Of a stretch of 64,000 nt of DNA, positions 20,015 through 30,800 are shown in pieces. This DNA is from Protonemura montana. Lineage: Eukaryota > Arthropoda > Insecta > Plecoptera > Nemouridae. How positions within the stretch are numbered: the first letter of the stretch is position 1; each line of letters starts with the position of its first letter. Under the pieces are notes generated by a model. It was not told the origin of the DNA, ran no database searches, and was given only the letters and a program-made list of their open reading frames with translations. The translations under genes were made by a program, and so were the position numbers. Location of the stretch: contig OX387604.1 in assembly GCA_947568835.1 (NCBI GenBank), positions 6,975,860 through 7,039,859 on the forward strand, read 5' to 3'.

Positions 20015-20330
20015 AGAGCAAACAACAAGCTTTTAGTTTTTTAAATGTTGGCGTAGGAAAGGTAGATTCAAGGCAAAAACAAACATATGTTTGATGTTTT
20101 GAGTGTCCTGCACCTTTCACCTCACTGCTCTTTTGAATGTGTACTAATGACAACATCGTGACACATTCTCTGGCTGTAGCGCCTATGCCAAGCAAATGAT
20201 TTTGAGACATTGTCTTAATTGCTTTGGAGCGGAAGGTGCATGTCGTTTGAAACTAGCATTCATATGATTGTTTAAGCCTCTAGTCTAACTTTCCAGCTGA
20301 TTAGTGGATAAAGTTGAAGGGCCCTTTGAT
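20015..20330 (-). repeat. Copy of dispersed SINE-like family (also at 3.1-3.5, 29.7 and 36.4 kb)
   Basis: The core TCTCTGGCTGTAGCGCC followed by TATGCCAAGCAAATG closely matches the 3.36 kb hairpin and the 36.5 kb element (there CTCCGGCTATAGCGCC then CATGCCAAGCC). Flanking blocks, GGAAAGGTAGATTC near 20055 and the TCTAACTTTCCAGC stretch near 20285, recur near the other copies. Oriented like the 36.4 kb copy, but lacking its tRNA-like head, as expected for a 5'-truncated insertion. Confidence 0.6.
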
Positions 20331-20883
20331 CTAGTACCAACTTGTTCCTTTCAAAATAACTTTAGCTCTCAGCGTGGTGGCTTGAAGAAATGTTATCACA
20401 ATGGTGTGAAGTGTCCTCATACACTTTTTGAAGTCCCTGGGCTGCAAGAGTATGAGTCAAGAATGTCTCTTCTCTCGAGACAAGGGCAGCACACGCACCT
20501 AATGCTGTCTTCTCAATTTATTTTCAGATTTGAAACATTATCACCCCAGGCCTGTGATATGTCATCTAGAGTAGTGACCACCCTGCAGTTAGTTATACCT
20601 TCAGTGATGTGACATGCTGGTGCTCGCACAATTTTTGGCTTGGGCTAAACATTTATATCTGTTTACATGTGTTGTAGTGTTGTATAGGTATTAATGGACA
20701 TGCTAGAAATGACGGTATTGATTATAATTGTTTTTAGACCTTAGCACTAGTTTTGGGAAATTTAGTTGTTCTTTACTTAGCATTCAAAACCCAGTTCAAA
20801 TATTTTTTGTCATTGTATTGATTCTTCGAAAACCACTAATGTACCCATTCTCCTAATTTCTTACAAATACATACTTTTGCGTG

Positions 20884-21062
20884 GTTGATAAGCAAGGCAA
20901 ATGAACTCGCTGTACTAACTTTCATCCCTCCAGCCCCTCTCACGAACAGAACTGATCCTGTGTTTGATGCATCATCCACCAAATACCTGACCCAGCTTTG
21001 GTGATCTGATGAGAACGGGTGTTCTCCGAACCAAACCAAAACCGAACCAAACTGTTCGGTTT
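20884..21062 (-). mobile_element. 5S-rRNA-derived SINE, truncated copy
   Basis: On the minus strand it reads CCGTTCTCATCAGATCACC, then AAAGCTGGGTCAGGTATTTG and GGTGGATGATG, aligning to the fuller copy at 26556-26990 and, in its first 70 bp, to arthropod 5S rRNA (CGGTTCTCGTCCGATCACCG region). It continues with AAAGTTAGTACAGCGAG and GCCTTGCTTATCAACC, the same body as the 26.8 kb copy, then stops. No coding capacity. Confidence 0.65.
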
Positions 21063-22768
21063 CAGATCTCAGACCTCCGGGACTGACAAATGAATGGAAG
21101 CCCCCCCCCCCCCCACATAATTTTGCAATACTTAAGCAGTAATAGCTAATATCTAATGTTTACCAAAAAAGAATGCACTGGCATAATTTTCCGGGTGTTT
21201 TGCTTCATGTAGCTCAACTTTGCTGACAATTGATTTTACGCCCTCAGAGTAGATCTTGCTCAAGGTGAGAACAGAAACTAGGTCAAATGTCTAAACTTTT
21301 CCTCACATCAAGAATTCAAGAGTTTTGTTGTTGTTGGGATGGGTGGCGTGGGGGGGGGGGGAGGGAAGAGGCATCCTGTCTGAGTGCCAAAATGTGCAGT
21401 ACTACATCCCACAAATCAAAACAAATCAAGCATCAGTTTGATCACTAATTCCAAAATCTTCTATAAAACAGATGGCGATGCATGGATTTCATTAAAACCT
21501 ACTCTTGAATGTCATGTTACAATATATCATAAATTTCATGATTGATTAGTGGGGCTTCACGACCCACTGTTTTGATAACTGGCCATGTAGATCTACAATT
21601 TAAATACTAGTTCAGTTGTAAAAATTTGTGACAAAACCACAGGAGTCGGACTTGGTGGTTCTAAAGTGAGCTACAATCCGCTTGTTTTGGCGACCCTGCC
21701 TTTGAACTACAATTTATTTGTTTTGGTGACCCTAACTTAGAAATAAGATCAATTGCCATGGTTGAAACCTGTCTTTATCCTAAAGTCTCAAAATCCTATC
21801 GTCCAGCACCCATCATCCGATCAATCGACCCAATAATCGCAACAAACTCCCTCAAGTCCAAGCATTGTAGCGTTTTGGCAACTCTTTAAATCGTGCTTCA
21901 CCTCGTTCGTCATTGGAAGGTGGTCCTGTAGGGAATTACAGTTCGCTTTTTTTGATAGATTTTTTAAGCGTGATTCATTCGAGCAGGGACGACGAGATAA
22001 GACACAAAAGATATTCTACTTTCCTGCTCTATTAACTTTTTAAAATGTCAATAACACTATGATCAAGCCTAATATTTCTCACAATGTATTAGGAATTGGC
22101 TTAGGAATGCCTCTTTAAAAATAAATGGTGAGCTAGATTGACAAAGACTGATTTCTTAGATGCTAATACATTTACATTATTTCTATTTAGCGTTCTCATG
22201 CATTCTTTTGTATGCAAACTCAAGTTACTGCAGTTCGACAGGTTATGGTTCTTGATCCTGGAAATCCACCATCGCCTGAGGTTTCTCATAAATATATTTC
22301 TAATAGTATATTTAAAGTGTTACTTTACTCATTGCATCACACATGAGGGGTTCGTCACGCTCGTCACAAGCTCCGAGCTGAAAACGTTCTAGTTTCTTTT
22401 TTACTAGTGTTGTCCAATCAAGAGATTCAATAGCAACAGCGTACCTAATACACACGTTAATGTTAAAGCGAGCGCATAGGAGCGGAACTAGAACATTTGA
22501 CTGTAATCGGTGATGCTTGTAAAAATCCTACTCTTTGTAGATACCATTACCAGCTATGAAGGTAGGTACATTTTGAACAATTGACAAACCAGGTAGACTT
22601 TAAAGTCAATTTGACTATAGCATTTTTAATGGTAGGGTTTCAGGTCTATATTTGATCATGATACAACGTTTTGCTGGCACTGATTGTAATTTCTTTGGTG
22701 CAACGCCTTTCCTTACTTTTCTTGGCCATGACTGCTTCATTGGTTTCTCGGAGGGGACTTTGCCAAGA
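21063..22768. other. Intergenic with homopolymer runs and a SINE-tail fragment
   Basis: Contains a 13-nt C run (about 21102), a G run (about 21350), and at 21538-21600 a fragment resembling the 3' part of the 5S-derived SINE (TGATTGATTAGTGGGGCTTC then GACCCACTGTTTTGATAAC). No gene is supported. Confidence 0.45.
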
Positions 22769-22769
22769 T

Positions 22770-23667
22770 TTATTTCTTCTCTTTAGAACTCTCGCCCACT
22801 TCTGGCATTTTCTGCAAGGTCAATGATCCTTTCATGATAAATGTTATCAATTGCAATTTTCGTTGCGATCAGAAATTCAACAAATGGCATAGAATTTAAG
22901 TAACAAAGATTCTAACTCACCTTAAATTTTTTTTTAGCTCTCTCATCATCCTTTTCGAGGCCTTCTAGTTCAACCATTAACTGCAAGTAGAATCATTCCA
23001 ATCAGTCAGTTTAATTTTTTTTTGTAATCAGAAATTTAAATAGTTGACTATAATTATTAAACAAAGATACAAACTCACCATCCCGATGATGGTGTCCATC
23101 ATTTTAGAATCCGCCTGAGTTTGTCCAATGTATCTTATACCATTGTCGTCGTCTGAGTCGTCTTCCGTTCCGGACTGCAAGGGGAATCAATCCATTCACG
23201 ATCAATGAGCTGCCGTTTATTTTGCAATCACAAATTAAAGTTATTGCCCTTTATTAAAATAACGAAGGTTGAAACTCACATCATCTTCCACTGAAACGCT
23301 TTCATCAACCTTTTCTTCGCCTTTCGTTTTGGGAATTATCTGAGAGGGGAACCATTCCATTAATAATCAATCAGCTTAGGTATCTTTGCAATCAGAAATT
23401 AAAGTAACTATCTTTAATTATAATAACGAAGATTCACACTCACTTGTTCATCCTCGGACTCACTTCCGTCATCGTCGCTGTTTCTTTCAAGTTCGGCAAT
23501 CAACTAAAATTCCATTCATGATCAATCGGGTGCCGTTTTCTTTTCAATAAAAAAAAAAATAATTGCCTATAGTTATAATAAAGATGATTAAAACTCACCT
23601 TCAGCAATATCCTGCCTAATATGTCAGAGTCAGCCCGGGATAATGGAGGGAATCGCATTTTATCCAT
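22770..23667 (-). CDS. Unrecognised small gene made of tandem phase-0 exon cassettes
   Basis: Six exons on the minus strand: 23667-23599 (69 nt), 23503-23444 (60), 23339-23280 (60), 23174-23079 (96), 22980-22921 (60), 22811-22770 (42, TAA). All are multiples of three, every intron is phase 0, every donor is GTGAGT and every acceptor is AG, giving 128 residues. The ATG context (AAAAAATGG) is strong. The peptide starts MDKMRFPPLSRADSDILG, has no signal peptide or membrane segment, and is rich in Asp/Glu/Ser (NSDDDGSESEDE; GTEDDSDDDNG) with a basic end (AKKKFK, SSKEKK). Exons 2 and 5 start alike (LIAELER / LMVELEG). The five introns (95-109 bp) are clearly homologous to one another, more so than the exons, so the locus grew by duplication of a roughly 165-bp exon-intron unit. 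I recognise no family. Function unknown; nuclear or cytosolic by composition only. Confidence 0.75.
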
Positions 23668-23956
23668 TTTTTCTTATCTTTCTCTTGTCCAGTCGAGCTC
23701 TGACCGTAGAGTGACCATCCAATTCCACAGCTGCGAGATCAAAATGGCCGACAACGATGACTCACCATGATGGCCGACAACAATGGGCACAAAAATGAGG
23801 CATGAAGAAACAAACCAAATTACTATGACAGCGACATTAGATAGGCACAACAATAGACAAATTTGAGATTTGGTAGTTTCATACACATGCTTTTATTTGG
23901 GCCACCTTATGTACTGGTCCCAAAATGATTATCATTTACATTAGGAGTTAGGACTT
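23668..23956 (-). promoter_or_regulatory. Probable promoter region of the exon-cassette gene
   Basis: The 5' flank carries two copies of TTGTCGGCCAT (minus strand, near 23744 and 23778), each containing the GCCAT core bound by YY1/Pleiohomeotic proteins, within 130 bp of the ATG. No TATA box is evident. Motif-based inference only. Confidence 0.3.
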
Positions 23957-26356
23957 TAAAGATAATAATAATAATAAAAATAATAATAATAATATGTTTA
24001 TTTCCCAGATTGATCTTTGTACAAGATATTTGTTTGTCACTTATATAGGTACATATATAGTAGTCATTCACATTAAAAAATCATTTACATTATAAAAACA
24101 TTTGTCAATTAAAAAGGTTTTTAGTTTTAATTTAAACTCGTCCTTATTTTTACTTTTCTTGATGGAGGCCGGAAGTGCGTTGAAGAGTTTCCATCCTGCA
24201 TGTTCTGTGTGTCTTTCTGATGACCATAGCCTGAAGCGTTTTATTGGGTGTTCTTCTTGACTGCTCTTGTTCTACTAATCTCCCCGGGTTCCTTTTCGTC
24301 TCTAGTATACAAACTTCGTTGGTCACTTACATATATATAGATTAATATAAAAAATGTAAAGACATGGGAGGGTCAAGATCTTGAAATACTTAAAATGTGT
24401 GACACAAGTATCTTTGTAAAAAATATCTGCACAGGGATTAAAACTCGCACCAGCCAAAAATCTAACTGCACGTATTTGAATAGTAAAAAGCCTCTTTGCA
24501 TGGTGAGATATTCCCCAAAGTACTATCCCATATTGGAGTATTGATTGGACATTGGCGTAATACACAGATAATGCTGTTGATAGATCCGATATTTCCATAA
24601 TTTTCTTTACGATAAAACATCCCGCTGACACCTTTCTTGCTATTACATGGATGTGTGGGCCCCAGTCAAGTACATGGTCTATGGTTATTCCAAGGAAGTT
24701 TGTTTCGTGCGCTGTTTGCATCGGTTTTCCTTCTAATTCAATGTTGATACTATCGGTCACTCTTCTGTGTTTTGTTGTGAACTGTAAAGACACCGATTTA
24801 TTGCTGTTTATTATGAGGTCATTAGCATTGCAGTAATTCTCCATCCTTCGTGTTGCTTCATTACCTAGCTCCACTAATGTCGACCCATTTTTAGTAGCCT
24901 TAACAAGTTGCGTTGTGTCATCGGCAAAGAGTGTTAGTTTTCCCAGACCTATCTGCTCGGGCTGATCGTTGGTAAATAATATAAATAAGAATGGCGAAAG
25001 GGTGCTGCCTTGCGGGATTCCGGTGTTGCTTGTTTTTTCGCTTGAGTAGTAGTCTCTATCCGTTCCTCTGATGCATATTATTTGTTTTCTATCACGCAGG
25101 AATGATCTGATCCAATTATTCGTAATTCCGTCTATGCCCAGTCTTCTTAGTTTTTCTAGCAGAAGGTTATGGTTTATAGTGTCAAACGCCTTTGTGAAAT
25201 CGTAGAAGATTCCTATAGTTTCTTCTTGTTGGTCTCTTGCTTCAATTAAGTGGTCGACGTAACTTGCGATCGCTGTTATTGTTGATTTATTCCGGGTGAA
25301 TTCATGCTGGTGTTCATTTTGCAAGTTGTGTTCGTTAATGAATGCAAGAAGCCTACAGCACATCACTTTTTCGAAAATCTTCAAGAACCCTGATAAGAGA
25401 GAGATTGGCCTATAATTTTCTGCTTTTTCCTTGTCCCCTTTCTTGTATATTGGTATAACTACTGCTTTCTCGAGTGCTTCCGGAAACATTCCCTGCGAGA
25501 ACGATTCGTTTATGATTCTTGCCAATGGCTGGCAGATGAATTGCGCCGCACTTTTGATTATGTCACATGGCACTTCGTCGAAACCAGCCGAGTGTTTGTT
25601 GCAAACTTCATTGATTATATTGTACATTTCAATCTCCGTTGTAGGTATGAGGAATATTGTTTTGTTACATTTTCTCTGAGTCCTCGAGCTTGTCGGTTGT
25701 GTGTTTTCCCGGTCTAATAGAAGCGTCGGTACAATATTTGCGTAATACTCACTGAAGTGTTCAGCTACCTCTTGTTGTACATTTGTGGTTCTTGAGCCTA
25801 TTTTCATTGTTAGATCACCTGAGAGAGGTTTTTTCGTCGCGTTGTTATTAGCTCGGATGATTTTCCATGCGACCTTCTTTTTATTTTTTGCATTGCTGAT
25901 GACCTTGTTAATATGTCTTCTCTTTGCAGCATCTAGTTGGTTTGTGTAATCTCTTTTCATTCTTCTGTAAATGCAATGGTATAAGTCTTCTGTTTCCGGG
26001 TTCGTCTTACTTGATCTGCTGTCCGCAAATGCTCTTTGCACTGCTTCACCTAATTTTTTTAGGTCTGCGGTGTACCATTCCATTCCAAGTGACCCCTTAT
26101 TTGGTCTTCCTCTTTTTCTCATCTTCTTTGGGAACGATGTGTTGAAGCATTCTAGGAATATATTAAGAAAGTTCTTCATCATTTCGTCTATTGGTCCAGA
26201 TTTGATACTTTCCTCCCATTTTATGTCACTGAGAAAGCTGTTGAACTCTTTCTTGTTATGGTCGCTTGTTATGGTGTTATGATGATGATCATCGCAAGCC
26301 GGCCGAGGCAGTAATTTGACTCGACAAATAACTCTCGTTACGTAAAAGAACATCAA
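23957..26356 (-). mobile_element. Non-LTR (LINE) retrotransposon, 5'-truncated, reverse transcriptase ORF
   Basis: A 677-codon frame (26356-24323) encodes the region after the endonuclease, then a reverse transcriptase: AENYRPISLLSGFLKIFEK, the acidic motif in FYDFTKAFDTINHN, GIPQGSTLSPFLFILFTND, and the catalytic LFADDTTQL (FADD). It then has the thumb-like NFLGITIDHVLDWGPHI. The endonuclease is missing, so the copy is 5'-truncated. After the stop at 24323 the conserved C-terminal part (HAGWKLFNALPASIKK, DEFKLKLKTFL) is readable down to about 24066, after several stops, so the copy is dead or decaying at that point. An (ATT)n tract at 23962-23993 forms the 3' tail. Clade: jockey/CR1-like superfamily by motif style; I cannot be more precise. 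The long open frame suggests a fairly recent insertion. Confidence 0.92.
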
Positions 26357-26555
26357 ACTAGCATAACAATAAAAAATGTCACAAACATTGTCTCAAATCG
26401 AATAAATGACTACTAAGCACCGTCGTTTATCGTTAGGTACTTTAATAGATTGCGAATTACATAGAAAATTGCACCGTGCCGCCCTTTAAGACTGCAAACT
26501 CCTTCATTAGAAGTCCGTTTTCACGAATGCATCTTACACGAGAAAAAAATTGTAA

Positions 26556-26990
26556 TTGATTGATTGATTATTGGGTTTAACGACACACTGTTTTGACAGC
26601 AGGCTATGTGGCACTGATCAAATGGCGTTGGTGAATAAGTGGATGATGATGAACCTAACCTAGCTTAGAAGGGAGGAGGGGAAACCCGATGCCGGTAAGT
26701 AGCCTACTCCTGTCGAATAGCACCAGGGGACCACCGGCGTAACGTCCCTTCCTAAGGACAGCACAGCGCGAACAACAGGATTCCTCCACAAATCTATGCT
26801 GTCAAGACGTTGATAAGCAAGGCGAATGAAGTTGCTGTACTAACTTTGATCCCTCCAACCTCTCTCCTTAAGAGAACTGGTCATGTGTATGATGGTCACC
26901 CATCAAATACCTGACTCAGCGCAGTGTTGCTTAACTTCGATGACCCCATGAAAACCGGTGTTTCCAACGCATCAAACCGTTTGGTCTAGA
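26556..26990 (-). mobile_element. 5S-rRNA-derived SINE, nearly full length
   Basis: Read on the minus strand the element begins near 26990 with GTTTGATGCGTTGGAAACAC, CGGTTTTCATGGGGTCATCG, AAGTTAAGCAACACTG and TATTTGATGGGTGACC. These match, in order and spacing, the first about 90 nt of arthropod 5S rRNA, including its A box (AARTTAAGCA) and C box (GATGGGNGACC), the internal TFIIIA/Pol III promoter. A non-5S body of about 250 bp follows, then a tail ending in TCAATCAATCA at 26556-26566. Body or tail fragments recur at 20.9, 21.5, 43.1 and 49.1 kb, so it is a family. No ORF; mobilisation would depend on a LINE. Confidence 0.75.
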
Positions 26991-27877
26991 TAAAAAAGTT
27001 ACATTGCCTCTCAGGTTACTACATAGGTAACATGGAGGCTTGTTTAAGTTAGAAGTTCAAGAGACTTTGCAGATTAAAGCTGACCGGCTTGAAAACGAAA
27101 GGAAAGTTCCAAAAAGCAGCAAAATCAAGAAAATTGTCAAAAGTGCTTTGCCAGGAGTAACTTTACGATAATTGAAATCATTGATGATGCATGGTGATGC
27201 AAATCATTGAATTAAAGCTTCATCAATTACAGTGGCAGCCTCGACTTTTTGCTATTCGCACATTGTATCAGGATAGTGCATTATACAATGCTAGGCTAGT
27301 GCTTAAAACTCGAAAGAAATATCACGAAACCATCTAAGCAGTTACAAATACAATTTTTTTGTTAAACACGTTGACATTCCAGTGAGTTCGAGTCCACAGT
27401 TCGCGTCATCAGGGCTTGGTCTCAGGGTTTACGCGTAAACGTAATTCTGATTGTAGTGCGTCCGAGTCGTATGAATAAAAAAAATTAAAATGTATTCCTA
27501 TTTTCGTGCAGTTATTAAAAGTTTAAAAGTGTACTTGTTACCAGAACCATCGTAAAAATACCGTTTTTAACCGTCCGTTGACCATCATTATTCAATCACA
27601 CACCCTTTTCAAAGTTTGCCAAATGGTGGACAGGATTGGTCCAAATTCATTCAGGGGTTGCATATAAAATAGTTGTCTTGTGGACACACATCGCGATCAC
27701 CACTAATGCTCTTCCTGAGCTTTGCTCCTAAAATCTTTCATCTCCTCTTCCTGACAAAACGAGCATTACTCGTAGTCATTCCAAATTCTCGCGCCTTTCA
27801 AATTGTAGTGTTCATAGCAATTCCAGTCGTCGCCCACAAGCTTCTTCTGGTAGTGCGCATAGTCATATTAGGCGATA
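26991..27877. other. Intergenic upstream of Sec8
   Basis: Contains no supported gene. The last 300 bp presumably include the Sec8 promoter; I see no TATA box, as is usual for a housekeeping gene. An 80-codon frame at 27673-27912 is out of phase with the Sec8 start and is a shadow. Confidence 0.4.
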
Positions 27878-30800
27878 ATGGCACCGCCTATGAAACCCCC
27901 TCGCGGGGTTAAACAATCAAAAGAGACGGTAATTTACTTAATTTGAGATCTTATATCTATAAAAAATTATTTTCCGTGTATTTTATTTGTATTTAATTAA
28001 AACTGCACGTACGCAAAGGCACCAACAAGACGACTTGAATGTGTGCAAGATTAACCTGCAACTGTGCTGTCACTTCTGCTGTCAAACTTACCTTTGCTAC
28101 CTTCTTACATAAATTTATTCCACATGAATTTCATGCGGTGCAAAGTATCAATTAGAAATTACAAGCGTATCTTAATCACCTTCAGTTAAGCTTGCTAATG
28201 CATTTTTATTTTCAGAGTGGACTCCTTATGTCAGTAATTCGAACACTCTCGGCAAGTGAGTCCAATGAACAACGAGACAGAGAGAAAGCAAAATTAGAGA
28301 AAGAGTACAAACGAAGTGATAAGAAATTAGATGAGTTAGTGTCAGTGCATGATAAAAGCCTTACACAAGTAATGCAACTCTTTGGAAAACTTTCAACGCA
28401 AGTTACAGCATCTCGTGAAAGAATACATTCAGTCAAAGAAAACTTACAGGCTTGTAAAATGCTTCTACGATGTCGAAGAGATGAGCTCAAAAAGCTATGG
28501 CTGGAAGGAGTTGAGCACAAACAGGTTTTGCAGTTACTAGAGGAGATTGATCATCTGCGAGAAGTACCAGCACAGCTGTCAGCATTTTTATCCAAGAAGC
28601 ATTATTTACATGCAACGCAGCTTTTAGTTTCTGCCCTGTCTTTAGGAGATGGTAGTTTAGAGGGTGTAGAAGCGTTGCGAGAAGTGAGAACAGACCTTCA
28701 GATAAAGAAACAGCAACTGCACTGTAAGCTACTAGAGGAGCTTAAACGTCATATTTATATTGTTTCGACGCAAGAAGTGCTTGCTCTGAGACGGCAAAGC
28801 TCTGGTCGAGATTATGCGTTAAATTCGCCATTTCAACGAGCTGGTGAGCTTCGAAACTCAGCACGTGGCCTGAAAGTGCGGAGAGCTCTAATGGAAGCGC
28901 CACCACCTTTCTTAGGAACCCCTTCCAGACCAAATCTCTTGACCTCCGACAGCGAAATGGATAAAATGCTAGAAGATATCGATGGATCCGAGCCAGAGGC
29001 AGATTCAGAACGTTTCATGTCAATAGTAGTAGAATGTCTAGCTTTGTTGCAGAAAGTTCCAGATGCCATTGAGGTATGATCAGTAACTGATGATTGCTAA
29101 ATGATTACGCAGGTAATTATTAATGATCTAATTAAATGTTTTTATTTTAGAGCCTAAAGGTTCAAATGCAGCCAGAGCTGCTGTCAATCATGAGCCGTAC
29201 GACGCAACAAGTGATTGAAATATCCCAGTCACAGCAGGGCCAGTCGCAGCAAGCACCGCTGGTCGAGCTTTTGTTTACTCTATTTGAGCAGTTTCGAAGG
29301 GTTGCAGCCGCCCACATGATTGTCTTGCGCAGCCTGGCTAATGTATCCTCAAAATACAATATCGATGTGAGACTATACTCAATGCCAGATGTGTGGTCCA
29401 AAGTACAAGCGGTGGTGAGTTTCTATTTCTCTTGTATGGAAAGCATCTTTCTTTGCCCCTTTCTTTGCTTTCTAGCAGCTGTTATCTTTTTAAGAAAATC
29501 ATTTTCACATCAAGAAATAATTGACTTAAAATGTCTGCTCAAAGTTATGCAGAACTATAACAATAGCCGTATACTTATAATAGTTATTTAATTAAGTTAC
29601 TTTTCTTAGCCTTATAACAGTCTTATATTTGTGTTATGTTGCACTTTGTTTAATGTTACCAGTGTTAAAGGGGCAAACAACAAGTTTAAGCACTGGGTTG
29701 ACATAAGCACTGTGAGAGGATAGTGTGCTCCATACCCTCATCAGTGCACGTTTAACGCGCGGTGGGGCACAAGTTAGGGGGCGCTCGAAACAACCTTGTG
29801 ATTGTTTGCTTCATAAATCTACCTTTCCAAAGCTAAAAAGTAAAAAACTTGTTGTGTGCCCTGTCAAGTTCCTCAGTATTCTATTGGGATATTTCATCTC
29901 ATTTATTTGTTTTGTGGTTGATTAGCTTAAGCAAAATACCTGCTCTTTTGCAGTTGGGCTTGGTTCTAATATACAATGCATTTTGCAGCTACAATTATTG
30001 CTCACAGACTACCTAGACATCCAAAATGTGGCAACTGATTCCAAACCGGCTCCAGCAACATTCTCCGATCAGGCCAACGACATATCTGCATTCTTTGCCA
30101 AAAAGAAACCTCAGAGGCCAAAAAAAACTCTCTTATTTAAATTTGATGGCTCTTCTAATGCACTGAGCATAAACAGTTATCTAAAAGAATGCAAAGAGGA
30201 TGGAGGATCACAGGTAATGTTCGCACCTAGCGTTAAATTCTTCGAGTCTTATGTACCTGGTATTTTACATATACCTTTCATGATACACAAATCTGAGGTT
30301 AGACTTTTCTTGTCCTTCAGCCGCTGGGAGGTGCAAAGTCGCGAGCAGTCGGCCGTCAACGAGCTTTGGTTTGCGCAGCCGATGCTCGAAACATCACGGT
30401 CATCCTGACACCACTGATGCGCTATGTGGAGGAGATTGAGCAGGCCATAGGCGGCAAGGCTGCATCCTCCCCTTGTGCACTTAATGCCTTCCTTGCAGAT
30501 TACGTTCGGGAAGTGTTCCTCGGCCGACTGCTCGTAATGGTCACGGAGACAATAGAGACGGCCACCAAGTCTAGCCACGCCTGGCGAACTACAACTGGAC
30601 CCGATGAGATGCAGACGCTAGGTGTTACCAGACCTGTGCTTCAGAGCACGGTAACTGTAGAGAAATGTGTCAAGGACCTTCGCGAGCTGATGCATACGCT
30701 GCCAGTCTATGCTGAGAACTTCCTCACGATTATATGCAACATTTTGGGGGGATATCGGGAATCTTGTCTCGGTGCTTACAAGGAAATTGTTCAACCAGAA

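Noticed and set aside
24651-26282. + strand frames across the LINE
   Set aside because: Antisense shadows of the reverse transcriptase frame.
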